A stretch of DNA of 64,000 nt from Variovorax sp. dw_308 (GTDB lineage: Bacteria > Pseudomonadota > Gammaproteobacteria > Burkholderiales > Burkholderiaceae_C). The notes beneath the pieces are model-generated. The model made no database searches and was not told the DNA's origin. It saw nothing but the letters and a program-made list of their open reading frames with translations. Below, in pieces: positions 56,719 to 64,000 of the stretch. A program made the position numbers and the translations under genes. Where the stretch lies: assembly GCF_019207085.1 (NCBI RefSeq), contig NZ_JAATOM010000001.1, positions 62,001-126,000 of the forward strand. The letters run 5' to 3'. Each line of letters starts with the position of its first letter. Position 1 is the stretch's first letter.

Positions 56719-59700
56719 ATGTCCAAAACATCACGTCATCAGAAGCGCGGAACCTCCTCGTCCAAGGCCCTGAAGGCCGCGCCGCAGCTTCGCCTGCAAG
56801 CCCTCGAGTCCCGCGTCCTGCTGGACGCCGCAGCGGCTGCGACTGCGGCCCAGGCGACTGACCACGCGCAGGCCGCGTCGGCGCACGCGCCTGATGCGGC
56901 GAATGCTGAACTGATGCAGGCGCTGGAGCACGCCAACGTCGCGGCTGCACCCGTAGAAGCCGGCAACAGCGCGCCGCGCGCAAGCGAACCCGCTGCGGCG
57001 AACGTCTATTTCATCGACCACACGCTGCCCGACGTCGACACCCTCGTGAAGGACCTGGGCCCCAACGCCGAAGTGCACTTCATCGAGGCGGGCCAGGACG
57101 GTGTGCACGAGATGGCGCAAGTGCTGCAAGGCCGCACCGACATCTCCTCGATCCAGATCCTCAGCCACGGCAGCGCCGGCGAACTGCACCTGGGCACGGC
57201 CGTGATCAACGCGGCCAGCATGCAGGGCGAATACCGCGACGAACTGGCCGCCATCGGCAAGAGCCTCTCGGCCGACGGCGACATCCTGATCTACGGTTGC
57301 GACTTTGCCGCAGGCGACAGCGGCGAGCACGCCGCCGAATTGCTGGCCGACATCACCGGCGCCGACGTGGCAGCCTCCACCGACCCGACGGGCGCCGAGC
57401 GCCTGGGCGGGGACTGGGACCTCGAGGACAGAGTCGGCTCCATCGAAGCGGCTTCGGTGCGCGCTGCCGACTGGGATCACCTGCTGGCGACTCCTGTCAT
57501 CAAAGGCGGGGGCACGAGCGTGCCCATCCACCAGGACAGCGGATCGCAGATGCTGACCGGCCTGTCGGTCACCCCCGGCATGGCGAACGACAACCTCATG
57601 GTGCTGATTCAGCCATTGTCAGACGGCACGATGGACAGCGCTGGCGCGCCTGGCGTCACCGTGACCGGGAGCGGCACCAATGCGCTGCGGATCGAAGGCT
57701 CGGCCGCGGCAGTCAACGCATTGCTCGCCGGCGCCAACGGTGGCGTCAGGTTGACGCCCGCCGCAGGCTTCACCGGCTTCGTGAACGCTCAATTCAACGT
57801 GTACGAGTCGGCTCCCAACATGTCCTCGGCCGGGATGGCCGCTTCCTTCCTGCAGTTCCGGGTGGATGCCGCCCCCAATGACCCGCGCCTGAACCTGGAC
57901 CCGAACAACTCGCGGGGCGGGGCCAACAATGCCAACAACGAATCCATCTACCTGGCAGGCACGACCCTCAAGAGCGTGAACCTGGCAGACGCGGCGGACG
58001 CCTCGGCTTCCCTGGTCGGCTCGGTCACGTCCTTCAAGTCCCTGACGATCACCTCGGGCGGCGTGCTCGACGGCACCAGCGAAGCGCTGACTATCGGCGG
58101 CGCCAAGGTGCCGCTGGGCTCCACGGCCGACGTCACCGTCACCGTTGGCGGCACCACCTTCCTGGTCCACCCGACCGCCGCTGGCAAGTTCACCATCACC
58201 AACGCGGCCGGCGGCAGCGCGGTGATCCCGCCCGCGGACCTGACGGCGCTGATCCGCTCGATCACGTATTCGAACGCGGCCGGACTCAACGCCCACCTGG
58301 GCGACCGCTCCTTCTTCCTGCAGGCCTCGGACGGCACGAACCTGTCGAACACCGTGGTCGCCAAGGTCTCGGTCGACCTCGATTCGGACGGCGACGGCAT
58401 CGGCAACAAGACCGACCTGGACGACAACGGCGACGGCATTCTCGACCGTGACCAGAACGGCCCCAACCTCATCAAGAACGGCAACTTCTCGGGCTCGACG
58501 GCATCAGGTTGGTATACAGGTGCGCTGCCCGGCAAGGCGGGCAACGTGTGGGACGCCTACGGCTACGGCAACGGCACCCGCGGCTGGGAGTCGGACCAGA
58601 CGGGCGGTCTGTTCGCTGAACTGAACCCTGGCGTGGGCGCCAGCCCTGCCGGCAGCATGCAAAGCGTGGTCAATGAGTTGAATACCACGACCGAGGCCGT
58701 CTACTACAAGTTCGAGCAGCCGCTGGCTGCGGCGAAGTACGAATACACCTTCGACCTGGCCGACCGCTTCACCCACGGAGGCATGGACGGCTACGAGGTG
58801 TCGATGTACAACGTCGACACCAAGACCTTCGGCCCGGTATTGGCCCAAGGCATGATCTCCGGCCTGCCCAGCGGCGGCAGTTCCCCGGACGGCCAGGTGT
58901 TCCGCACCTTCAGCGGCAACTTCACGCTGCCCACCACCGGCAACTACGTCCTGGCCTTCCGCGTCACGCCCAACACCGGTTCCACCAACGACTACCTGAT
59001 CGACCGCGTGGCGATGCGCGAAGTGGCCAATCCGCCGGTGGCGGGCGACGACGCATTCGTCACCAATGAAGACACGCCGGTCGCGTTGAAGCTTCTGGCC
59101 AACGATACCGATCCCGACGGCGATGCGCTCAAGGTCAGCTCGATCAATGCCACGGCCCTGACTGGCGGCGCGCAGACCATCGCGGTGCCCCATGGCGCCG
59201 TCAAGATCGCGGCCGATGGCAGCATGAGCTTCGTGCCGGCGGCCAACTACAACGGCCCCGCAACCTTCGACTACGTGGTGCAGGACACCAGCGGCAAGAC
59301 CGACACGGGCACGGTGAACATCACGGTCACGCCGGCGAACGATCCGCCGGTGGCGATGAATGACAGCTTCTCGACCCAGGAGGACAAGCCGGTCGTCGTG
59401 AGCCTGATCGGCAACGACACCGATGTCGACGGCGACACGCTGCACCTGGTCTCGATCAATGGTGTGGACATCACTCCCGGCACTGCGCAATCGATCGATG
59501 TTCCGAACGGCAAGGTCAACGTCGCCACCGACGGCACGCTCACCTTCGTGCCCAACGCGAACTACAACGGCACGGCCGGCTTCGACTACGTCGTGGCCGA
59601 CACTTCGGACGCCAGGGCCACAGGCCATGTCGCGGTCGACGTGACGCCGGTGAACGATCCGCCGGTGGCAAAGAAAGACGTGTACTTCACCGAGGAGGAC

Positions 59701-60435
59701 GTGCCGGTGACGATCAACCCGCTGGCCAACGACACCGACCCGGATGGCGACGCGCTGCACATCGTGTCGATCAATGGCGTGCCGCTCACGCCCGGCATCG
59801 CGCAGAGCATCGACGTGACCAACGGCAAGGTCAACGTGGCTGTGGACGGCACGATCGTCTTCGTGCCGGGCAAGGACGTCACGGGTTGGGTGAACTTTAC
59901 CTATGTGGTTGCCGACACCTCGGGCGCCGAGAGCACGGGCAATGTCCAGGTCGGCATGAAGCCGTCGAACGACGCGCCGGTGGCGACGGACGACACCTTC
60001 GTCACGAAGGAAGACACCGCGATCGCGCTGACCGACCTGAAGGCCACGGGCCACGTCACCATCGACGTGGCGCCGGTGAACGATGCCCCTGTCATCACGC
60101 CGCTGCCGCCGGTGCAACCGGTCGAGCCGGGCAATCCGGGCAATCCCGGCACCCCGGCAGAGCCGGGCGTGCCCCACGGTCCGAGCGAACCTGGCGCACC
60201 GGGGGAGCCGGTGCAGACCCTGGTCAGCACGCCGGAAGACCAGCCGCTGGTGGTGCTGCCGAAGGACGGCCTGCTGTCCAACGTCAGCGACATCGACGGC
60301 GACACGCCGACCATCAAGGACTTCACGGTCCAAGGCCTGCCGGGCCCCGTCGACGCGGGCAAGCAACTGGAGCACGCGAGCCGGCACCGTTCGTCCGCCA
60401 ACCAGGACCTGATGAAGGCGCTCGGCGGCTGCTGA
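56719..60435 (+). CDS. Large surface adhesin-like protein with DUF4347, LEPR-XLL-like motif and cadherin/Ig-like repeats
   Basis: The 1238-residue product starts with a basic stretch and LESRVLLDA (29-37), a variant of the LEPR-XLL motif that replaces a signal peptide in many giant exported proteins. Residues about 94-250 form a DUF4347 domain (SSIQILSHGSAGELHLG, LIYGCDFAAGDSGEHAAELL). A calcium-binding DxDxDG-type stretch lies near 555-582, then a lectin-like region (about 585-770). Next come three tandem repeats of about 105 residues (59032-59973), each with NEDTPV, NDTDPDGDAL and FVPAANYNG-like blocks, and a fourth cut to 37 residues (59974-60084). The end is proline-glycine-rich and breaks off in another repeat (TPEDQPLVVLPKDGLLSNVSD). 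No RTX nonapeptides or clear C-terminal secretion signal are seen. Confidence 0.88.
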   Translation: MSKTSRHQKRGTSSSKALKAAPQLRLQALESRVLLDAAAAATAAQATDHAQAASAHAPDAANAELMQALEHANVAAAPVEAGNSAPRASEPAAANVYFIDHTLPDVDTLVKDLGPNAEVHFIEAGQDGVHEMAQVLQGRTDISSIQILSHGSAGELHLGTAVINAASMQGEYRDELAAIGKSLSADGDILIYGCDFAAGDSGEHAAELLADITGADVAASTDPTGAERLGGDWDLEDRVGSIEAASVRAADWDHLLATPVIKGGGTSVPIHQDSGSQMLTGLSVTPGMANDNLMVLIQPLSDGTMDSAGAPGVTVTGSGTNALRIEGSAAAVNALLAGANGGVRLTPAAGFTGFVNAQFNVYESAPNMSSAGMAASFLQFRVDAAPNDPRLNLDPNNSRGGANNANNESIYLAGTTLKSVNLADAADASASLVGSVTSFKSLTITSGGVLDGTSEALTIGGAKVPLGSTADVTVTVGGTTFLVHPTAAGKFTITNAAGGSAVIPPADLTALIRSITYSNAAGLNAHLGDRSFFLQASDGTNLSNTVVAKVSVDLDSDGDGIGNKTDLDDNGDGILDRDQNGPNLIKNGNFSGSTASGWYTGALPGKAGNVWDAYGYGNGTRGWESDQTGGLFAELNPGVGASPAGSMQSVVNELNTTTEAVYYKFEQPLAAAKYEYTFDLADRFTHGGMDGYEVSMYNVDTKTFGPVLAQGMISGLPSGGSSPDGQVFRTFSGNFTLPTTGNYVLAFRVTPNTGSTNDYLIDRVAMREVANPPVAGDDAFVTNEDTPVALKLLANDTDPDGDALKVSSINATALTGGAQTIAVPHGAVKIAADGSMSFVPAANYNGPATFDYVVQDTSGKTDTGTVNITVTPANDPPVAMNDSFSTQEDKPVVVSLIGNDTDVDGDTLHLVSINGVDITPGTAQSIDVPNGKVNVATDGTLTFVPNANYNGTAGFDYVVADTSDARATGHVAVDVTPVNDPPVAKKDVYFTEEDVPVTINPLANDTDPDGDALHIVSINGVPLTPGIAQSIDVTNGKVNVAVDGTIVFVPGKDVTGWVNFTYVVADTSGAESTGNVQVGMKPSNDAPVATDDTFVTKEDTAIALTDLKATGHVTIDVAPVNDAPVITPLPPVQPVEPGNPGNPGTPAEPGVPHGPSEPGAPGEPVQTLVSTPEDQPLVVLPKDGLLSNVSDIDGDTPTIKDFTVQGLPGPVDAGKQLEHASRHRSSANQDLMKALGGC
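59032..60084 (+). repeat. Tandem cadherin/Ig-like coding repeats, last unit collapsed
   Basis: Units lie at 59032-59343, 59344-59658 and 59659-59973 (312, 315 and 315 bp), with a fourth at 59974-60084 of only 111 bp that joins the start of a unit (VTKEDTAIALT) to its end (ATGHVTIDVAPVND). About 204 bp are missing in frame, consistent with slippage or a collapsed assembly. Confidence 0.85.
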
Positions 60436-60462
60436 TACCCGGCCGCGCCCGCTGAACCGAAT

Positions 60463-60514
60463 CGCCCGGAACCGGCCCGCTTGATTGCGGCGCCGGTTCC
60501 GGGCGTTTTTTTTT
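60463..60514 (+). terminator. Strong Rho-independent terminator after the adhesin gene
   Basis: CGCCCGGAACCGGC (60463-60476) pairs perfectly over 14 bp with GCCGGTTCCGGGCG (60492-60505), then nine T follow (60506-60514). It separates the adhesin unit from the second tolC-like unit. Confidence 0.95.
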
Positions 60515-60963
60515 ATTGGCAATTCTGTCTTGCTTCCGAATATTCCTGAAGGCGAATAGGAAATGTCAGCGCCGCTGTGGGAAGGCTCCCGCAGACCGGA
60601 AACGGCAATTTTCTTAATATTGAACCCGTCAGATGTTCCACCCGTCCTGAAGCGAGTGGATTCCAGCAAATGACGGCAAGCCTGAAAATTCGTCGAACTC
60701 TCCTCCGAGCACAGACGATCTGAAAGTCGAGCCAGTGCAGCGATTTCCATTGCTTTCAGGAGCCGATTCCAAAATCGTTGTGGGACTGATTGCCGTGGAG
60801 CACAAAGATTTTTAATTGTGAAGTATTGATTGATTCAGCCTCCGGCCAGTCGCCAAAGGGTATTCATCAATTCCACGGTTCGGGAAAATTGGCGGAGGTT
60901 GATTAATTCGAGCAAAGCGCAATTGCGCCGAGCACAGGCAATACACACGGAGTTCCAGACGAT
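60515..60963. other. 450-bp AT-rich intergenic region before the second tolC-like gene
   Basis: No gene is seen. As at 54590-54990, the sequence is AT-rich and carries AATTG/CAATT and TTAATT motifs (for example around 60810-60830 and 60895-60930). It does not align with the first upstream region, so only the coding part of tolC was duplicated or homogenised. The promoter of the second unit should lie here. Confidence 0.5.
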
Positions 60964-62508
60964 ATGACAAGCGCAAGATTTCTCAAGCCCGCCCAGTGGA
61001 TCCTCAAGCGTCCGGCGCACGCCGCGTTGCTGTGCATTGCGCTGACCGGTTGCGCGGTGTCCCCGCAGCCCTTCGAGGCCAGGCAGAACAAGGACCGCGC
61101 CACCGACCTGATCCACCGCGTCGCAGCCGACCAGGAGCCCGTCACCGGCGCGATCGACCTGTACGAAGCCATGGCGCGCGCCCTCAAGTACAACCTCGAC
61201 TCGCGCGTCGAACTCATGACCGTGGCGCTGAGCCAGCGCGAGCTGGACCTCAGGAGCTACGACATGCTGCCCAAGGCGGTGGTCTCGCTGGACTACGCCG
61301 GGCGCAACAACGACTCCGGCGGCATCAGCCGCTCGATCAGCACCGGGCGCACCTCGCTGGAGCCCTCGACCTCCTCGGACCGCAACGTACTGGCTTCCGA
61401 CCTGACGCTGAGCTGGGACGTGCTGGACTTCGGCCTGTCCTACGTGCGTGCCAAGCAGGCCGCCGACGAAGTCAACATCGCCGAGGAGCGCAAGCGCAAG
61501 GTCGCCAACCGCATCGTCGAGGACGTGCGCACCGCCTACTGGCGCGCTGTCTCCGCCGAGCGCCTGCTGGGCAAGATCAACGAACTCGAAGTCGTCACCA
61601 AGTCCGCGCTCGAACAGGCCGAGAAGCAGGAAAAGGCGGGTCTCTCCGCACCGCTCGCGCCGCTGACCTACCAGCGCGAACTGCTGAGCATCCGCCGCGA
61701 GGCGCAGAACCTGGGCCGTGAACTGAGCGTGGCCAAGCAACAACTCGCCGCGCTGATGAACCTCCCGGCCGACACCTCCTTCAAGGTCGCCATGCCCACG
61801 CGCAACATGCAGTGGAAGCCCTTCAGCCTGCCAGGCCAGGACATGCTGCAGACGGCCATCGAGAACCGTCCGGAACTGCGCGAAGTGGCCTATCAGCTGC
61901 GCAACAACGACCGTGAAGAGACGGCGGCCTACCTGCGCGCACTGCCGAGCCTGCGCGTGTTCGCGGGCCTGGACGCCAGCAGCAACAGCTTCCTCTACAA
62001 CGCCAACTGGCTGGGCTTCGGCGCACGGGCCAGCTGGAACCTGCTGAACGTGTTCAGCCTGCCGGCGGCGCAAGCCAAGGTGAAGGCGCAAGGCCAACTG
62101 CTGGACCAGCGCGCACTCGCCCTGACGATGGCGGTGGGCACGCAGGTCGAGGTGGCGCGTGCGCGCTATGAATTCCGCATCCGCGAGCTCGACACGGCCA
62201 GCCGTTACTACAACGTGCAGGAAAAGATCGAGAAGCAGATCGACGCGGGCTTCAAGTCCGACAAGCTCAGCCGCCAGACGCTGATCCGCGAGCAGATGAA
62301 CACGCTCGTGTCGGAGGTGCGCTACGACATGGCGCTGGCAGACCTGCAGAACGCCTACGCCAACGTGTACTCCTCGCTGGGCATCGACCCGGTGGACAAG
62401 GACATGAGCACCACGCAACCGGTCAACGAACTCGCCGGCAGGCTGCGCGGCATGTGGGCCAAGCGCGGGGACTCGGTGGCGATTGCCCCGGCTTCCTCCA
62501 ACTCCTGA
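60964..62508 (+). CDS. TolC-family outer-membrane efflux lipoprotein (copy 2, in operon with the adaptor)
   Basis: This is a 514-residue paralogue of the protein at 55028-56590, with lipobox LTGC (Cys30). Within the shared part I count roughly a dozen substitutions (for example APDTQ/PADTS-type changes near residue 270). The new N-terminus reads MTSARFLKPAQWILKRPAHA. It is followed at 26 bp by a periplasmic adaptor gene, so this copy looks like the true component of the tripartite exporter. It has its own AT-rich upstream region after the adhesin terminator. Confidence 0.93.
   Translation: MTSARFLKPAQWILKRPAHAALLCIALTGCAVSPQPFEARQNKDRATDLIHRVAADQEPVTGAIDLYEAMARALKYNLDSRVELMTVALSQRELDLRSYDMLPKAVVSLDYAGRNNDSGGISRSISTGRTSLEPSTSSDRNVLASDLTLSWDVLDFGLSYVRAKQAADEVNIAEERKRKVANRIVEDVRTAYWRAVSAERLLGKINELEVVTKSALEQAEKQEKAGLSAPLAPLTYQRELLSIRREAQNLGRELSVAKQQLAALMNLPADTSFKVAMPTRNMQWKPFSLPGQDMLQTAIENRPELREVAYQLRNNDREETAAYLRALPSLRVFAGLDASSNSFLYNANWLGFGARASWNLLNVFSLPAAQAKVKAQGQLLDQRALALTMAVGTQVEVARARYEFRIRELDTASRYYNVQEKIEKQIDAGFKSDKLSRQTLIREQMNTLVSEVRYDMALADLQNAYANVYSSLGIDPVDKDMSTTQPVNELAGRLRGMWAKRGDSVAIAPASSNS
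61001..62466. repeat. 1466-bp direct repeat, copy 2 (inside the second tolC-like gene)
   Basis: This is the partner of 55083-56548, in direct orientation and gap-free. Homologous recombination between the copies would remove 5918 bp, that is the adhesin gene plus one tolC, and leave a single intact tolC gene attached to the adaptor operon. Confidence 0.9.
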
Positions 62509-62534
62509 ACAACTCCTACTGATCGATCAACGCC

Positions 62535-63461
62535 ATGACTCACTCCCTCTCCCAAGTCCAGGTCGGCTCGTTCAAGCGCGCCGCCCACCTCAGCCTCCTC
62601 GGCCTCGCCCTCGCAGCTCCCTTCGCGATGGCACAGACCGCACCTGGCGCCGATGCCGGCGTCGCACGCGGCGTGCTGCGTGCGCAGCAGGAAGCCGTGC
62701 TCTCCAGCAGCGTCTCCGAGCGCATCACAAGCATGCCTTTCCGCGAAGGCGACCGCTTTCCGAAGGGCGCCGTGCTGGTCGGCTTCGACTGCGCCCGCCT
62801 CGGCGCCGAACTGAATGCGGCCCGTGCCGGCCAGAAGGCCGAGGCACGTAATGCCGAAGTGCAGAGCGCCTTGCTCGGCATGGAAGCCACCGGCCGCGCC
62901 GAAGCCGAGATCGCCGGCCTCAAGGAAAAGGAACGTGCAGCGCAGTCGCAGGTCATCCAGGAACGCATGACCGGCTGCCGCGTGGTCGCGCCCTTCGCCG
63001 GCCGCGTCGTGGAGACGATGACCCGCGTGCACGAATCGCCGCAAGCCAACGAGAAGCTGATGCGCGTCGTGAGCGACGGCCCGGTCGAGCTGCACATGGT
63101 CGTGCCGTCGAAATGGCTCGCCTGGCTGCACACCGGTTCCGACTTCAATTTCAAGGTCGACGAAACGGGCGACGTGCTGCAAGCCAAGGTGCAACGCATC
63201 TCGGGCGGCGTGGATGCCGTGAGCCAGACGATCAAGGTGATCGCGGCCGTGCCGAAGATACCGGCGCAAGTCCTGCCCGGCATGAGCGGCCGCGCCACCC
63301 TCGGCGCCGCAGCGCCTGTCGCGGCGACCGCTGCGGCGGTTCCCGTTGCCGCCGCCGTCCCCAATGCGCAAGTCGCCGCCGCGCCGGTCGCTCCGGTTGC
63401 ATCCACCAGCACGAAGGTCACGGCCGTCGCGCAAACCACGAGCGCCGTGCGCGCCCGCTGA
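62535..63461 (+). CDS. Periplasmic adaptor (membrane fusion) protein of an RND/type I-like exporter
   Basis: The 308-residue protein has a signal peptide ending PFAMA-QTA. The lipoyl-like half motifs lie around VLRAQQEAVLSSSVSERITS then MPFREGDRFPKGAVLVGFDC, and around CRVVAPFAGRVVETMTRVHE. Between them is a short alpha-hairpin (about 95-145), and a beta-barrel region follows to about 255. The last 50 residues are an alanine-proline-valine-rich tail. It should bridge TolC to an inner-membrane partner that is not in the window. It lies between the second tolC gene (26 bp) and the partial gene at the right edge (5 bp), forming an operon. Confidence 0.88.
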   Translation: MTHSLSQVQVGSFKRAAHLSLLGLALAAPFAMAQTAPGADAGVARGVLRAQQEAVLSSSVSERITSMPFREGDRFPKGAVLVGFDCARLGAELNAARAGQKAEARNAEVQSALLGMEATGRAEAEIAGLKEKERAAQSQVIQERMTGCRVVAPFAGRVVETMTRVHESPQANEKLMRVVSDGPVELHMVVPSKWLAWLHTGSDFNFKVDETGDVLQAKVQRISGGVDAVSQTIKVIAAVPKIPAQVLPGMSGRATLGAAAPVAATAAAVPVAAAVPNAQVAAAPVAPVASTSTKVTAVAQTTSAVRAR

Positions 63462-63466
63462 ACACC

Positions 63467-64000
63467 ATGACCGCCGCTCACAAGATCCAGCCGGCCGTGG
63501 CCGGCGAAACGGCCACGCCGGTGGCGCGTCCCCGGCTCGTGGTCCGCGACAGCCGCGCCGCCAACGTGCAGCGGCCCGTCCAATCACCTGTTACTGCAAA
63601 GCCGGCAGCGGACGCGCGGAAGGGCGCCAGCGCAGCGGCATCCGCCGCCGTGTCAGCTGCCGCTGCATCCGCTGTACCAGCTGCCGCCGCCATGCCGGCG
63701 ACCGCGCCAGCCAGTGCCGCGATGAGCGCCAGCATCGCCCACCTGATCCGCATCGAAGGCGAACTGCGCCGCATCACGACGCGCGAAGCCCTGTGGCAGC
63801 ACCTGGCCAATGAAGCCGTGGCCCTGCTGCCTTTCGGCCAGGCGCTGGTGCTCGAATCGCGCGAATCCATCGCGAAGGTCGCTCGGTCGAAGACCATGGC
63901 GAAGTTCAAGAAGGCAGAGGCGGCTTCCGACGCCGACCTCACCGCATGGTCCGTCGCAGCCGTCTCGGGCCTGGCCCGCGTCAACCGCGATGCGCCGATG
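63467..64000 (+). CDS. Partial protein, probably the start of a second HlyD-type adaptor with an N-terminal sensor-like region
   Basis: From the ATG at 63467, 178 codons are open to the window edge. The first 85 residues are low-complexity (alanine, proline, valine), and the start MTAAHKIQPAVAGETATPVA has no signal peptide. Then IAHLIRIEGELRRITTREAL and LANEAVALLPFGQALVLE resemble the GAF-like segment that precedes the HlyD domain in some large adaptors. The stop codon is outside the window. The assignment rests on this resemblance and on position in the exporter operon; a cytoplasmic accessory protein is the alternative. Confidence 0.55.
   Translation, partial: MTAAHKIQPAVAGETATPVARPRLVVRDSRAANVQRPVQSPVTAKPAADARKGASAAASAAVSAAAASAVPAAAAMPATAPASAAMSASIAHLIRIEGELRRITTREALWQHLANEAVALLPFGQALVLESRESIAKVARSKTMAKFKKAEAASDADLTAWSVAAVSGLARVNRDAPM

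Overview
The window is GC-rich chromosomal DNA from a betaproteobacterium of the order Burkholderiales, most likely a Comamonadaceae member close to Variovorax. Pointers are the tripartite-tricarboxylate (Bug) solute receptors, the trxB-crp/fnr-ftsK-lolA-rarA, rpmB-rpmG and ribF-ileS-lspA gene orders, the PimC/PimD-like dehydrogenase pair beside purN, and short intergenic repeat families that I recognise by eye as typical of that family. Species-level identity is inference.

Layout. 1-4034: a cut-off LysR regulator divergent from a Bug receptor, a divergent gamma-glutamyltransferase, and a DMT exporter, with tandem intergenic repeats. 4224-11149 (minus): a redox locus with a 1877-residue lipoprotein that joins a copper radical (galactose-oxidase-like) oxidase, two discoidin domains, Ig/PKD domains, a beta-propeller, a di-heme c module and a PA14 domain, followed by a c-type cytochrome and a Sco copper chaperone. 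11399-15818: an SDR with an altered catalytic site, an AraC remnant, a frameshifted P-loop kinase, a quinone oxidoreductase, a receiver-only response regulator and a bile-acid-symporter-family transporter. 15916-22203 (minus): a Na/Pi cotransporter below ribF-ileS-lspA. 22376-35288: HNH protein, lipoprotein hydrolase, pimC/pimD-like pair, purN, M48 peptidase, RNA methyltransferase, desaturase, rpmB-rpmG, trxB and a Crp/Fnr regulator. 35390-40150: ftsK, lolA, rarA. 40394-45109: livHMGF and a second Bug receptor. 45241-54419: ferredoxin-type reductase, SDR-like protein, tRNA-Leu, cysM, Nudix, TusA-like protein, SGNH-like protein, galU, valS. 55028-64000: a surface-protein export locus that runs off the right edge.

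How the parts fit. In the redox locus, the Sco protein could supply copper to the radical oxidase (Sco-to-GlxA delivery is known in Streptomyces), and the fused and separate cytochromes could take its electrons or help build its Cys-Tyr cofactor. In the right-hand locus, two almost identical TolC genes flank an adhesin with a DUF4347 domain and an LEPR-XLL-like motif. The second TolC gene continues into a periplasmic adaptor and a partial protein whose end resembles the sensor segment found ahead of HlyD domains. This looks like a dedicated export apparatus for the adhesin, with a direct repeat able to delete it. A third signal is a shared upstream module of about 85 bp, including 26 identical bases and a 13-bp palindrome, found between the LysR and Bug genes at the left edge and again before the symporter 14.6 kb away. 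It suggests one LysR-type regulon or an old rearrangement.
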